From NCBI RefSeq assembly GCF_963678635.1, contig NC_087066.1, positions 60,606,875 through 60,670,874 of the forward strand: 64,000 nucleotides of DNA, written 5' to 3'. Every line of letters starts with the position of its first letter. The first letter of the stretch is position 1. Source of the stretch: Symsagittifera roscoffensis. Lineage: Eukaryota > Xenacoelomorpha > Acoela > Convolutidae. The notes below the pieces were generated by a model that saw only the letters and a list, made by a program, of their open reading frames with translations, was not told the DNA's origin and made no database searches. Positions 45,951 through 58,868 of the stretch are shown piece after piece. The translations under genes and the position numbers were made by a program.

Positions 45951-48060
45951 GCACGTTTAAAAGAGATGTATCGGATGGCGAAAAGTTGAAATTTCCCTTT
46001 TGAAACCAATTAAACGACAAAACTCTGAAACAATAACAAGCAATGAAACTCTGAAATAATTCATGCTGTTTCTTAGACCAATTTTTTTGCGGAAATTTAG
46101 GTTTTTTGTCAGGAAACTATTTGAGCGAGTTATTTCATGCATCAAAACGGTTTGCAAAAATCAAATTTTTCAAAACAAGCTTTTCAACCAACAAAATTTT
46201 GAAATAATTCAAATTGCTTCTTAGGTGTTTAAGTATTTTCTTAGGATTCGCAAAAAAAAACATTATTTTTTTTTCTAAGCAAGCTATTCAAAAGATGAAA
46301 GTTGGAAATACTTCAGGTTGATGATTAAACCGAGTTTTGCACAAAATTCAAATATTTTGTTGGCAAGCTATTCAACTTGTGGAACTTTGAAACATCTTTT
46401 TTTCCAGGCAGCAGACGGGATGGCAAAAATAATATTTTTTTTCTAACCAGTTAGCGATGAAATTTTGTACAAATTCAAGTTGTTTTTTGGGTCAAATCCG
46501 TTTGCGAGAAGTTAAAAATTTTCTGGGCAAGTTGACTTAATTAAGGTAAAAATTTCCAATGCAAGCTTTTCTGGGAATTTAAATTTGAAGTTAACTCATC
46601 TTCTATCGGATGAAAAAAAGTTGCAATTTTTGTACTGAATCATTCTAAAGATGACACTTTGAAGCATTTCAAGTTGCTCCAAATATTGAATCGTATTTCA
46701 AAAAAACTTACTTGTCTTCAGCAAGTTTTTGATAGATCTAATTCGATCGAAAAACGTCAAAACGTCCAGTTTTTCAAGCAAACTATTTAAGCCATAAAAC
46801 TTTAATAAATTTCAAGTTAGTTTTTATTAAGAACCTTAATCGAAAGTTTTAAGTTTTTATACTCGAGCCATTCGAAGCGTTTTTTTGAAAGCGGATTGAA
46901 TGGCGAGAAGTTCAAGTTTTTTTGAGAAATTTCAATTGAATTCATAGACCCAACAATGTGCATTATGTTTTTCTAAGCAAGTTAATAAAGCGTTGAGACT
47001 TTAAAACAATTCAAATTGGTTCTATGACCAAGTCGTTTTGCAAAAACTATAAGTTTCAATGGCAAAATCCTCTAAACAAGCTATATAATTGATGGAATTT
47101 TTAAAAGTTTTAAGTTGTTTCTCCGATCGAATCGTTTTGCCAGAAATTAAAACTTTCCTATCAAGCTGATTTTTCTTAAGTAAAATTTTTCCAGCAAGCT
47201 TTTCAAGCTAACTAAATTTGAAACAAGTTACTTAAGGAAGCGTAACAGATAGTAAAAAACTATTTTTTTTTCTATTAAAACTTTTCAAGCCCAAAAACTA
47301 TTCAAGATTTTAACTTGTTTTATAGCCCTAATTGTTTTTGCAAAAAAGCAACAGAATTTTCTTCGGCAATTTTTTTCTTAGACTTAATTGTTCTGAAAAA
47401 CGTTCAAGCTTTAAACCTTGAAACAGTTCAAATTAATTCATGAAGAGAATCGGATGAAAACAAACAAGCCATGAAGTTTTGGAACATTTCAATTTGTTTT
47501 TTTTTAGACCGATTCGTTCTGCAATTATTTTTAGTTTTTCTATACAAACTATTCAAGCAATTTGAAGCAAACGTTTTAGAGACAAGCTATTCACTCAAAC
47601 TATATACAATTTAAAAATTTTTCAGCTTGAGCCAATTCGCAACCCTTTTCTGAAGAACCCTTTTGCGCGACCTAATTTTGAAATCTCTGATGTTTTCTCA
47701 TAACTTTGATCGACTTGCAAAAATTTTAGCTGTAATAAGCAAACTATTAAGGCAAAGGCAATTTGATTTCCGGATGGCATTTTTTCAGATTATCTATTGA
47801 AACTATTCAAGATATGAAAAATAAAAACATTGCACGTTATTCCATAGACTGAATTTTGCGAAAAATCCAAAATTTTCCAAGAAAACTAAACAAACTCCTA
47901 ATCTCTAAAGTATTTCAAGTTTTTTCGTGTATCAAACCGGATAGCGTTGAAGTTTTTCTATTGAAACTTTTCAAACGATGAACCTTTGAAATATTTCAAG
48001 TTGTTTTTTAGACCAAACCGTTTCACGAAAAGGTTACGCTTTCCTTTGCAAGCGGATTTA
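45950..48060. repeat. Highly degenerate tandem-like repeat field
   Basis: The motif series AAGCTATTCAA, then TGAAACTTTGAAA, then ATTTCAAGTTGTTTTT, then AGACCAAATCGTTTTGC recurs roughly every 80-150 bases (for example near 46053, 46200, 46455, 47002, 47100, 47480, 47906, 47986). It looks like an old satellite or tandem array. No ORF. Confidence 0.5.
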
Positions 48061-48485
48061 ATTAGAGCGAATCAATTCGGAAGAAAAAAAAATTTCGTTA
48101 AGCAAGGGCATTTCAAGGAAAAAAAAATAATATATTTTGTTTTATTTCATTAGCCAAATCGCTTTTCTAAAAATTGTTCTTTCTTAGCAGGGAGGTTGAT
48201 GGATTTTACGATTTGTTTCATGCTGAAAGGAGTCTGTAATTTCGGACAAAATATGGGAAGCTGCTGTCTAGCGTTAAAATAGAAAATTTCATCTTGCTTA
48301 AAGAGTTTTGGACTATTTTCAGAAATAATTTTCCAGATTTTAGAAGTAATCACTGAGCTTGATGGTTGCTATGAATGATTTTTAAATGATTCTCTCTGAT
48401 CTAAGATTTTTTAAATATTGAAATATGAAATTTTTTTTGCATAAATTTAAAGGACGGTCAACAAAAGCTTGCAACAGAATTATAA

Positions 48486-48837
48486 CCGGGGCAAATATAG
48501 TGGGGATGCCTCTCCCTCTCTTAGGGATTCGACCCACTGCCGACTCAAAAGGTAAAATTTTAAGGCATCCAATTTTGGCTGACAAACAATTAAATTTTTC
48601 TAAAGGCGCCTTGGACGCCAATGAATAGTAATTTTAAACGGGAGCACATGCCAAAAATATTTCCTAAAAAGTGCCTAAAAACGCTTTATTGACAAGTTTT
48701 TTTAAAGTTTGGCCGAAATAGGGTCCTTTAGGTGCTTTGAGAGAGCTCGAAAAAGTCAATCTAATCAACCCTGAATAAAGGTCGACAAAATTTTCAAATT
48801 TTTTTTTGAAAATCCGCCCCCTTGAGAAAAGCCCCTG
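48486..48837. mobile_element. hAT-like MITE, diverged copy
   Basis: It begins CCGGGGCAAATATAG, related to the CAGGGGCGGATTTAG end of the other copies, and ends GAGAAAAGCCCCTG. The interior matches 63064-63430 (GGCGCC, AGAGCTCGAAAAA, AGGTCGACAAA). Flanks AATTATAA and GGTTAAAA are a poor 8-bp duplication. Confidence 0.6.
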
Positions 48838-48913
48838 GTTAAAACCATAAGATGCGAAGGCCAAAGAGGATATCAATTTGGCGCTTGATAATTCATTGCA
48901 AAAATTAAGTTTC

Positions 48914-51004
48914 TGTTCTGACTTTCGATACGAAAGTAACGGAATATTTGTGCTCGGGATGGGTTTTTGTTTCTTCAGACAAATTTCGATTTTTTAACTA
49001 GCCATTTTTGACGGAATGTTTTGATATCATTCAAAATATCTTGAGCTTAACTTTGAAAAGATATTTCAGCTATGATCATTTTTCGTAAAGTTATGGGGGT
49101 TTAAATATTGCCATTTTGGCCAATTTGGGACAATTAACGCGCGATATATTTCGCGCTATTAACGCCTAAGCAGAGATCTAATCCGTCTTAAAAATCATTC
49201 CCAATTTGTTGAACGAAGGATATTTGCCATAATTGATGCGTTACTAGGAGCGAATTTTATCACTTTTTTCTTTAAATGGCGTCTGGGGGGATGATTTCAA
49301 AAAAAAGTTAAAATTTTAGATTTTTTTTTACATTTTATTTTATTACATTTAATTTATTATGTTACTACTGCTCCATAAACCCTTAAAGGCAGTCGGAACA
49401 TTCAGGGCTTCGCCCTGATACGAGCAGTCTTGTTGTTCCGACTTTCGGTACGAAAGTAACAAAATATTTGTGCTCGGGGTGGGTTTTTTTCTTCAGACAA
49501 GTTTCGACTTTTTAACTAGCCATTTTTGACTAAATTTTTATATCACTCAAAAGGTATTGTTGTCCTGAGCTTAAATTTGAAAAAACATTTGACCTGTGAT
49601 CTTTTTTCGTAAGCTATGGGGGTTTAAAGATTGCCATTTTGGAGAATTTGGGACAATTAACGCTCGATATATTTCGCGCTTTTAACGCCTAAGCAGAGAT
49701 CTAATCCGTCTTAAAAATCATTCCCAATTTGTTAAACGAAGGATATTTGCCATAATTGATGCGTTACTAGGAGCGAATTTTATCACTTTTTTCTTTAAAT
49801 GGCGTCTGGGGGGATGATTTCAAAAAAAAGTTAAAATTTTAGATTTTTTTTTACATTTTATTTTATTACATTTAATTTTTTATGTTACTACTGCTCCATA
49901 AACCCTTAAAGGCAGTCGGAACATTCAGGGCTTCGCCCTGATACGAGCAGTTTTGTTGTTCCGACTTTCGGTACGAAAGTAACAAAATATTTGTGCTCGG
50001 GGTGGGTTTTTTTCTTCAGACAAGTTTCGACTTTTTAACTAGCCATTTTTGACTAAATTTTCATATCACTCAAAAGGTATTGTTGTCCTGAGCTTAAATT
50101 TGAAAAAACATTTGACCTGTGATCTTTTTTCGTAAGCTATGGGGGTTTAAAGATTGCCATTTTGGAGAATTTGGGACAATTAACGCTCGATATATTTCGC
50201 GCTTTTAACGCCTAAGCAGAGATCTAATCCGTCTTAAAAATCATTCCCAATTTGTTGAACGAAGGATATTTGCCATAATTGATGCGTTACTAGGAGCGAA
50301 TTTTATCACTTTTTTCTTTAAATGGCGTCTGGGGGGATGATTTCAAAAAAAAGTTAAAATTTTAGATTTTTTTTACATTTTATTTTATTACATTTAATTT
50401 TTTATGTTACTACTGCTCCATAAACCCTTAAAGGCAGTCGGAACATTCAGGGCTTCGCCCTGATACGAGCAGTCTTGTTGTTCCGACTTTCGGTACGAAA
50501 GTAACAAAATATTTGTGCTCGGGGTGGGTTTTTTTCTTCAGACAAGTTTCGACTTTTTAACTAGCCATTTTTGACTAAATTTTCATATCACTCAAAAGGT
50601 ATTGTTGTCCTGAGCTTAAATTTGAAAAAACATTTGACCTGTGATCTTTTTTCGTAAGCTATGGGGGTTTAAAGATTGCCATTTTGAACAATTTGGGACA
50701 ATTAACGCTCGATATATTTCGCGCTTTTAACGCGTACGCGGAGATTTAATCCGTCTTAGAAATCGTTCCAAATTGGTTGAAGGAAGGTTGTTTGCCATAA
50801 TTGATTTGTTGAAAGGAGCAAAATCTATCTTTTTAAATTTTATATGGCGTGTGGGGGGATGATTTTCATAAAGAGTTTCAAAATTTAGAAAAGAAAATTA
50901 TTTTTATTTTATTACATTTAATTTTTGAAGGTTATTACTGCTCCATAAACCTTAAAAGGCAGTCGAAACATTCAGGGCTTTGCCCTTATACGCGCAGTCT
51001 TGTT
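48914..51004. repeat. Four tandem copies of a 522-bp unit
   Basis: Unit starts, marked by ACTTTCGGTACGAAAGT, lie at 48921, 49441, 49964 and 50486 (spacing 520-523). Copies 2 and 3 are nearly identical, and copy 4 diverges in its second half. Each junction carries CAGGGCTTCGCCCTG, a 6-bp stem with TTC loop, 24 bases before the 7-bp-stem hairpin ACTTTCG-GTA-CGAAAGT. No ORF. Confidence 0.9.
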
Positions 51005-53875
51005 CTAATTGTGTTCAAATAGTTCTCTTTTTTTTCGAAGTTTGCAACTTTTCAGCAGTGAGAATCGGGTTTAGTGGCGATTCCTGAGAGTTTTGTACCC
51101 ATCATTGCCCTCACCTCAGTCTTTTGCTGTTATTTTTGTATTGCTTAAACTATTCTTTAAGCGTCGACTTATAAAAATTTGATCCAGAAGCTCAAGCAAA
51201 ATTGTTGAAATTTTTTATAAAAACAACCAGCAAACATCAAAAACTTTTTTGGTGCTACTACATTTTTGCACTCTTTTTTACGGAAACCAAATTAATTTGT
51301 ACTTAGAAATGAAGAAAAGTTTTGGAAATACCCTTGGCTCGCAAAGCATCTGGAAAGCGGTCTAGAACTGCATCTGTAATCGCTAGGTTTCCATTCTTAA
51401 AGTTCCGTTAAAATCTTTTCAAATGTTCGGTCGCAACTTCGTTATACATGTATTATTTATGGGTAAAAATTAAATTGGCCAAAGTTGTTAAGCTTACCCA
51501 GTCCAGATTAATGTCTAGAACCATGATTATATTTTAACCAAAGAACTCGCTTTCCAGTGACTAAATTAATGACGGTAAACTGCTATATCTTTTGTTCTCT
51601 TGTTGTATTGCTGAAGGATCTTCAAAAGTTAGCCAAATGCACTAATTTAGATTAAATTCTCTTTTATTGCCCTTAAATTCCTCATTTTATAACTGAAGGC
51701 CAGTGAATTAAGCCTTTGTTTCCCATTGAGAGCTCAAGGAGCTGTTAACGCTGATGTTTATAAACCAGACACCTTTCAAACGCCATAAAATGGACCCTTC
51801 GATATTTGGAAAGGTTTTAAAACTTCTTCTTATGCTAATTTTGCTAATACCTTTTTATCTTGACCTAAGTGCGTTTTCGCACTCCAAAGTAAATAATGGA
51901 GCCAATTTTTTTTTCTCAAGTTCAGTTAGAACTGCTAGGCTTTTTTAAACTTACCGTTTCCGTTTTTTTTGCTCGTTTCTCAGAACCATTGAAAGGAACA
52001 TAAATTATTGCTATCAAATTCTGTCTGGATAAACAAGTCAAAAATAAAAAATAATCGATTTTTGATTAAAAAACTTCAACGTAAAATAAAATTACTTTCA
52101 TAAGATGTAAAAGAAGTAGATCAATTTTCCAACAAAATTTTTCCGCGCTGTTATTAACTAAGTTTTGAGTGAGACTAGAATGTTGTTAAATGTATTCGTC
52201 TTATTCTCCAGACGAAGACTACGCAAGCCGAGATTGAATCGTACAATTTTCTCATCTCGACATCTCAAACAATCTAGGCTTGAGGTTATGACGAGGCTAA
52301 AAACCTTTACAGATGGCTTTTAATGAATTCAAATGTTGCCACGACTTGATTCAGGGGCGGTTTTAAATTTTTTTGAGCCGAAAAAAATGTTTTAATTTTT
52401 TTTTCATCGATGTGACTATTCTTTTTAAATTTGAGCTCAGGACAGCGATATCTTTCATATCGTCACAAAAAAAATTTTTGTCAAAACGCTTCGTTAAAAA
52501 GTAGAAAAATCACTGAATACAATAAACAATCCCAAGCAAAAATATTCCGTGCTTTCTTCGAAATTCGGAACAAATATTTCTTCCCATATTTGATTAACTC
52601 CAACAGAACGGTATATGCCACTGTATATTCTAAAAATATTTTATTTTTTTTCTTAACTATTTTTTAATCGTTTGTCGAATGATAAATTTACTGTTGTTTT
52701 TTTGGAAAAAAAAGTTTTGACAAAAACTTCAAGCTGATTAATAGCTTAATTAAAAAACCGAATGGATCTTTCTGTGAACATCAGTACTGTTCCAGTAATG
52801 CAACAGAAGAAAAACAGTACTGTAAATTTACTTTGCAAGTGCCATATTAACTCAGCGACAAAAAAGGGAAAAAAAAGCGAAAAAAGCTTTTCAGGTTGTT
52901 AACTATTTTTACGAGAAACTAGCGAACGGTTTTATAACCACTAATTTCTGAATTTGCATACTTTTTATTTAGCTGGATATTCGGACCAAGTTTTTCAGGC
53001 AGAGAGAAAGATTGTACCACTAACCCACAAGATCACAAAAAAGTTTTAAAAAATTGTATTTCGAAACACTGAAACAATTTGTAAGTTTTGTGACATCCCG
53101 AGTTTTTCAACTTTCTGCTATTTCTGTAGCGTTTTTTTCCGGCAAATTGGAGTTAAACTTCTGCCTTGTTCGCACTGCTGTTAATTTCTCTCAAGAGATC
53201 TCAATCGATTCAGAAGTCACGATAAAAAAGCGGTAAAATAATCACATTTTATCTCGACTCTAACTTCCACTTAATGTTCCAGAACTGATGCAAAGGCAAC
53301 GCCAGACCTGCGGACACGTTAAAACCAGACAGAACATTTCAGGTTTTACCCTGATACACGCAGTGTCGTTATTTAACATTGCCGCCTTGTAAAAATCGAT
53401 CACTATGGATTAAACTATGAACTGATATTTGGTCCTTTAACCCGGGGGCCTACTTTGCATATGAGGTCAAAGTCGGGTACTTTGAAGGCATTGATACTGA
53501 TGCTCTTTTCTGCTCCATTAGCAATTGCCGTATTTTCACCACAAACCAGTTCATCGGTATTTATATTTTATCTTTTTAACCCCTACAGATTTGAATATGG
53601 TTGCAAAATTTGATTCTCTTATTGGTCAGTTTGGAACATTTTTTGAAAATTTCATCCAATCAATTTAATTTTATTTTCAAAAATCGGAAGAAAACTAAGA
53701 AAGAAAAAGGTTTTTTCCATCAAATCAGCTCGTTATTCATTTATTTTAAATCTTCGTCAGCTTTAGGTTTTGAAATTTATTTATCGATCTGTGATTTTTA
53801 AAATCTGAGATAATGTAAATTCCCCTTTTTTTGGAATTTAGTCGAGACCGCTGAAAACTGAAAACTGGGCCGTGG
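51005..53875. other. AT-rich sequence, no gene seen
   Basis: Frames are short and unconvincing. About 53331-53370 is an isolated, diverged copy of the end of the 522-bp unit (CATTTCAGG-CCCTGATACACGCAGTGT). About 52600-53240 resembles 45000-45620. Confidence 0.45.
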
Positions 53876-53884
53876 TAATTTACG

Positions 53885-54287
53885 ATGAGTAGCAAATCAT
53901 CGGGCTCGACTGCCACTTATCAAGACATACCAGCGAATGGAAATAAACAATTACACAATCGGTCTACAGCTACAACACAACAGTATATACACTCAGCGAT
54001 TGCATTCGTCACAGTTTCCGAAAATTCCAATATTCTAGAAGATTCCCATTATGAAAAAGCAAACACTCAAACGTGGTTCAACAAAATGGAATCAGATCAA
54101 ATTCTATGTAATTCGGTGAGCAAAAATTCCAAAACGTCAAAAAAGAAGGGCCATTTGTCAGCAATGAAATTGTGTCTCTCCGAGAATGCTCTAGAATGTT
54201 TTTTACAAGGTCACAAATCTCTGCTGGCTTTCGACTTGTCTCTTGGAATGGGCCAGCTAACTCGCATCACTCCAACATCAGAACAAG
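53885..54287 (+). CDS. Hypothetical host gene, exon 1
   Basis: It starts at ATG 53885, the first Met after an in-frame TAA at 53876-53878. It encodes 134 codons plus one base. The N-terminus is Ser/Thr/Asn/Gln-rich and low in structure. From about residue 94 the sequence becomes fold-like (LSAMKLCLSENALECFLQG, LLAFDLSLGMGQLTRI). It ends at CAAG before GTATTT, a phase 1 donor. The protein totals 525 residues over four exons. I do not recognise its family. Reading through the donor would give only a few codons before a stop, which supports the splice. Confidence 0.7.
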
Positions 54288-54346
54288 GTATTTATTTTTT
54301 TACATAAAATTGACGAACGATTGGCATCCCTAGTCGATCAAGGGAA

Positions 54347-54447
54347 GTTATCTTGCAGGATCTTTCTAAAATCTTGCAAGATTCTTTTAAAGAGGATGCA
54401 TCTCTTTAAAAGACTTGCAAGATTCTTCCAAGATCCTGCAAGATAAC
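54347..54447. repeat. 101-bp hairpin in intron 1
   Basis: Arms of 48 and 46 bp begin GTTATCTTGCAGGATCTT and meet at TCTTTTAAAGAG around a 7-base loop GATGCAT, with only a few mismatches. Size and shape fit a miRNA-like or siRNA hairpin, or a very small foldback element. Confidence 0.85.
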
Positions 54448-54553
54448 CGTATTTAACGATGACATTTTTTTGCAAAGTCTTTTTTGCAAAGTCTTTAAAG
54501 CACGCGAAGACAACCAAGTAGCGTTCGTGGAAGAAAGAAGCAATTTTAGCTAC

Positions 54554-54597
54554 GCATACATACACACAGCATACATACACACAGCATACATACACTT
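54554..54597. repeat. 15-bp tandem repeat, three units
   Basis: GCATACATACACACA repeated about 2.9 times. Confidence 0.9.
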
Positions 54598-57500
54598 ACC
54601 TCATTCCTGGGTAATATAGGCGGGAAGTTATGCATAATATTAGAGTCTTTTAAGCTCCAAAATTCTAGTAAAGTTTCCGAAACTTTTTCTGAGCGGCGAT
54701 GTCAGAAAGACAGAAAATTGAGAATTGGTATAAGCTTTCATTCGCAGCTGTTAAGCCCTGAAGCACACTTGAACGATTGCGCTACAAAAAATTAGAAATC
54801 GGAAAAATTTAGAAATCGGAAAGGCACAAAACTTTATTAAAAAACAGGAATTTCCTTGCGAATTAAAGTTTTCGGGGTTCCTTTGAAATTGTTAATTTGG
54901 AAATAAATTATTAATATTAATTTAAATGGGATGTATACTTTTTGTCGTTCTACTTTGAAAAAATTCATCCTGACTTAAACTGTGACGTGGATTAGAAAAA
55001 TGTTTCTTTCACCATCTAGGCTTCTGAATGACGGAAAATTCTTTTTTTTCTCAAAAGCTGACAACGTGTTTTATAAAAAAAAAATAATTACGAAAAACCT
55101 AAATCGGATTAAAACTAAATCTTAAAACGACATTAAACAACGGAAAGGGCCTATAGATGTAAGACTATGACAGAAAAAGTTTGAATATGAAGAACGTGAG
55201 AGAAAAGCTCTAATAAGTAGCACAAAATCTTCCAATGACAATTTTTGTTTCGAAAACATTCACTAGAAAAAATCAACTTTTACTCTAAAAAAATCAACTT
55301 TTAGTTTCTGTGTACTTTTTAAACGTTTAACCGTTTTTAATCGCAGAATATAGCTTCAGAAATTAGTCAATTGTGACCTAAAAAGTTTTATAAGGTGAGA
55401 CAATAAATATTAAGTTAGTTTACCTATAGAACCAATTTTTGTCTCGTTACTGACCTAAGTTAGCCCAGAGGCACCATTCAAACACAACCTTCTACGCTCT
55501 AAACTAGACTGAAAAACAAAAAACCAGACCGCGTTTGTTCTCCGCAATTGGTTTCTTATAGGATTTTTTCTTGCAACTCAAATCTTAGCTATCATGTAAA
55601 TGTTCGACATGTCAAACATCCGCGAAATCAAAAAGTTATGCAAACAATAAAAAAAGAGCTTTACTAGTGCAAGCGTCCGACATTTTTCAATCATTGCGGC
55701 AAAGATACGATTTCAACTGTTCGTTTAAAAGGTGCTGAAGTGGTCGAATGAAACGGGATAGCTGCGGTCGCACCAACGTGTTGCAAGCTCGCCAACAGAG
55801 GGTAGAAATCTATATGAAAATAACAGCCGGTTATACCCACGAAGCGGCGACGCGCGGCCTCCTACTGCGGCCCTAAACCGAGAGTCGGCTAAATTTAAAT
55901 CGAATAATTGTTACAATTTTTGTTTTTAAATTTTGGACGTTATTTTATTACATAATTATTATATAAGTTTGGATGTTTGACATAGCGGATGACTGATACA
56001 TCGGATGTTTGCCATAGACCTGTTAATTTCTTACTAAAAGGGCTCAGATATGTCATTCAATTCCATCGGACGCCTTTTTCTGTACGTGAAAGTTTGCTGT
56101 AAAAACATTCCGTATTAAGATTTGAACTTTCTGACTGCCATTAAATGTGTATTCCGCTTCAAAAATGAATAAAATTTTCAAAAGAAAGAAGAAATTTTGC
56201 TTTATTACTATATGTTCATCACACTCAATGTCAAACACAAAAAACAAAATTGAAATCAGTTGAAGGAAAAGTTTGGATCAATTAGCTTGCCGCATAACGA
56301 TATCAGAGCCGGAAAGTTTAAGAAGTTTTCTTCTGCTAAATTATTGAGTCTCAATGGGGAGTTAAAGTCCTAATTTTATGAACTTCGAAACTCTGAACTG
56401 TAAATTTGCGAAACATTTAATTACTATCTGATTTTCTGAATTCTTTAAAGTAAATTTTTTCGTCTTCTATATCAGTACCGGATTATTTTGCCGCCATCGA
56501 TGCACGCTACCCGGGTTGACCTCTATTCACCGAAAAGGCTTATCATACAATTCCACACATCAAGTGTATGGAAAAATGCTTGTCATACAATTTTTGTAAA
56601 ATTTCGAAAAATGGTTGAAAAAGATATGAACTAAGTTATGCGACTGTTTGATTCTAATAAAACAGTCTGGTCACAAAAAAACAGAGGTTTTTTTTTTTGA
56701 AAAGAACGGTCATCATACAATTCCCATATAAGAAAATTGTTTGAATAGCATTTTTTTGATGGCGACTTTTTCCAAGCAATTTTGAAATTGCCCCATTTTT
56801 TTTGTTTTTTTTTTGTTTTTTTTTTCAACCGCAAATCGAACTTTGTACTCAAACAAACATTTTCTAAAAAAAATTCTTTTTTCTTGCAAAATTTAATTTT
56901 TCTGTGTGCATAAGGTAGTCCTGGTTACACTAATGTTGGTATTTTTTTCCTTTTCGCATAATAATTTTATAAGAAAACTCTAAAAGTTCCTTTTTTATGG
57001 CATGTTTATGTATGCCTTGATCAATGTCGGATAATTTAAAAATTCAAATTTTGAAAATATATAGCGTTAAAAATTTGCCAAAATTTAAAAGATTGTTACT
57101 TTCGTTATATCATTTGTGAAAGACATTTCAGGTCGTTTTCTATGCTTTATAAATGCAAGACCAGTCCAACCTTTGGTATTTGCGTGAACCAAAGTGTTTG
57201 TCACTTGCGTTCGGTTAACAATACAACCCAAAATTTTGCAGAATTTGTTTTTAGAAAAAAAATCAATTTTTTGGTTTATGGAAAATTAATTATCATATAA
57301 TTTTCATATATGGAAAAATGCTTATCATAGAGATTTTATACAATTTTCTATACGTATGGAATTGTATTAAATTGTATGGTAAGAAGTCTTTCATGTATAG
57401 AAATTGTATGATCAGAAGTTTTGGCCAACCGGGTAATTGAAATCAATCAATTTTGTGACATTAGGAGGCCAAACTGTGCACTGGATAGCAGCACAATTTT

Positions 57501-57784
57501 GTGTCTGTATGTTTTTGGATTCCACAGACAAGTCCTTAAGCACGTTATGTCGGAACGATTAAGGGAAATAAAAGAACAAAAGAAGAACAAAGTGAGCGTC
57601 CTTGTTGCGGAATCAGCTTACAATTCACAAAATGCACAGTTTGGCCTCGTAATGGAATTTTAAAAAATTTCAGGTATTCTGTTTTGAGCTACAGGCATCA
57701 AACTATTTCAGTTATGAAAATTTTTGCGAAAAAAATTAGTCAAACTGTCAAATTTTGTTAGGAGAAAATAAACCAAACCGAACC

Positions 57785-58180
57785 ACCAATAGGTGATTTA
57801 GGGAACTTAAGGGAGAAGAAACGCTTTTCTTCAACCAATCTTCGTCATTTTGAAAATTTTTCACCAATCTTCGAAGGTGAAAAATTTTTATAACATAGAG
57901 TTTAGGCTGACCAACACTAAATACGTTATCAGGCGCCAGTATATACATAATTCGATTTCCGCAGAAAAAAAGCGATTTCTTTTCGATTTTTTTCAAAAAA
58001 AGTTCCTAAAAAATTCCTTTTTATCGATTGTTTTTTTCTTCCAGAAACTTGGCTATGGCGCACAAAACGCGGTCAAAATAGGGTATCCAGTGGTTTGAGA
58101 GAAGTCGGAAACTAAGCTTGGTCGAGCTAGAAAAAGTGAAAATTTTTCCGAAAATTTTTGAAAATCCGCTATTTTCGAAA
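57785..58180. mobile_element. Strongly decayed hAT-like MITE
   Basis: The inner sequence matches the better copies (GGCGCA-AAAA, then AAAATAGGGT, then GGTCGAGCTAGAAAAAG, then GAAAATCCGC). The left end AATAGGTGATTTAGGG is reminiscent of AGGGGCGGATTTAGGG. Ends are approximate. Confidence 0.4.
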
Positions 58181-58459
58181 AAGTATAAAAATAACTTATA
58201 CTTCTGTGAGTTAGTCTACAGACAAGTTCCGACTGTCCAGACAAGTATTTTTAACTGAAATGGTTCCAAAGAAACTATACTTGTTTTCAACTCAACTCAA
58301 ATAATTTATTTTGTCTGCGATCGTTTTCTTGCATGACTGTCATTGTTCGGTCCGCAGAAATAGGGGGTACTAGTTCAAATTTCAGTTTGTCTCATTAAGA
58401 TTAAAGGGGAGTACTCTTGAGTTTTGGAAGGGATGAGTTTTGTGCGCCCCTCGTTTCAG

Positions 58460-58868
58460 TGCTCTTCGCTGCAAGTGAGGCCCATAACAAACTGCCGCCT
58501 TTGATTGGTGCCTATGACGTCATTACGGAGAGAACGCACTTCCAAATGACGCCAAATTCAATTTCTGGAAGCCAGTGCCAGCTATCAGAAAGAGTTGCAG
58601 ATTTCGTGCCCTGCGATTCGGACCCGGACATTTTGGGTCAAAGTTTAATCACTTCTTGTGGAAATATAAAAACAGTGCTTCACAATGCCATTCCAATTGG
58701 ACCTACAAAAGAGTTCTCCAGTTTTGATTGTTCTGGCGTTAATCATTACTGTCCTGCAGACGGGATCAAAAGAGCTGCCTTCATTAAAGTCAGTTTGGCC
58801 CTGGCAACCATCAAACGGATTCGGGCTAATTACTTCACGCTGAGATATGGCACTAAACAATCACATAG
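58460..58868 (+). CDS. Hypothetical host gene, exon 2
   Basis: The acceptor CGTTTCAG ends at 58459. Incoming phase 1 fits exon 1 exactly and yields an open frame beginning LFAASEAHNKLPPLIGAY. The exon has several Cys (VPCDSD, SCGN, FDCSGVNHYC). It ends RYGTKQSH plus two bases at CATAG before GTAACG, a phase 2 donor. The in-frame ATG at 58417 lies in the intron and is not the start. No domain recognised. Confidence 0.75.

Larger units (their letters stand above)
54288..58459 (+). other. Intron 1 of the four-exon gene
   Basis: 4,172 bp from GTATTT to TCGTTTCAG. It contains a long hairpin (54347-54447), a 15-bp repeat (54554-54597), a GC-richer patch at about 55730-55880, scattered ATCATACAATTTC phrases at 56545-57420 and a decayed MITE (about 57785-58180). 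No other gene seen. Confidence 0.65.

Noticed and set aside
58417-58459. ATG at 58417 as an independent gene start
   Set aside because: The frame fits perfectly as exon 2 joined to exon 1 through the TTTCAG acceptor at 58459.
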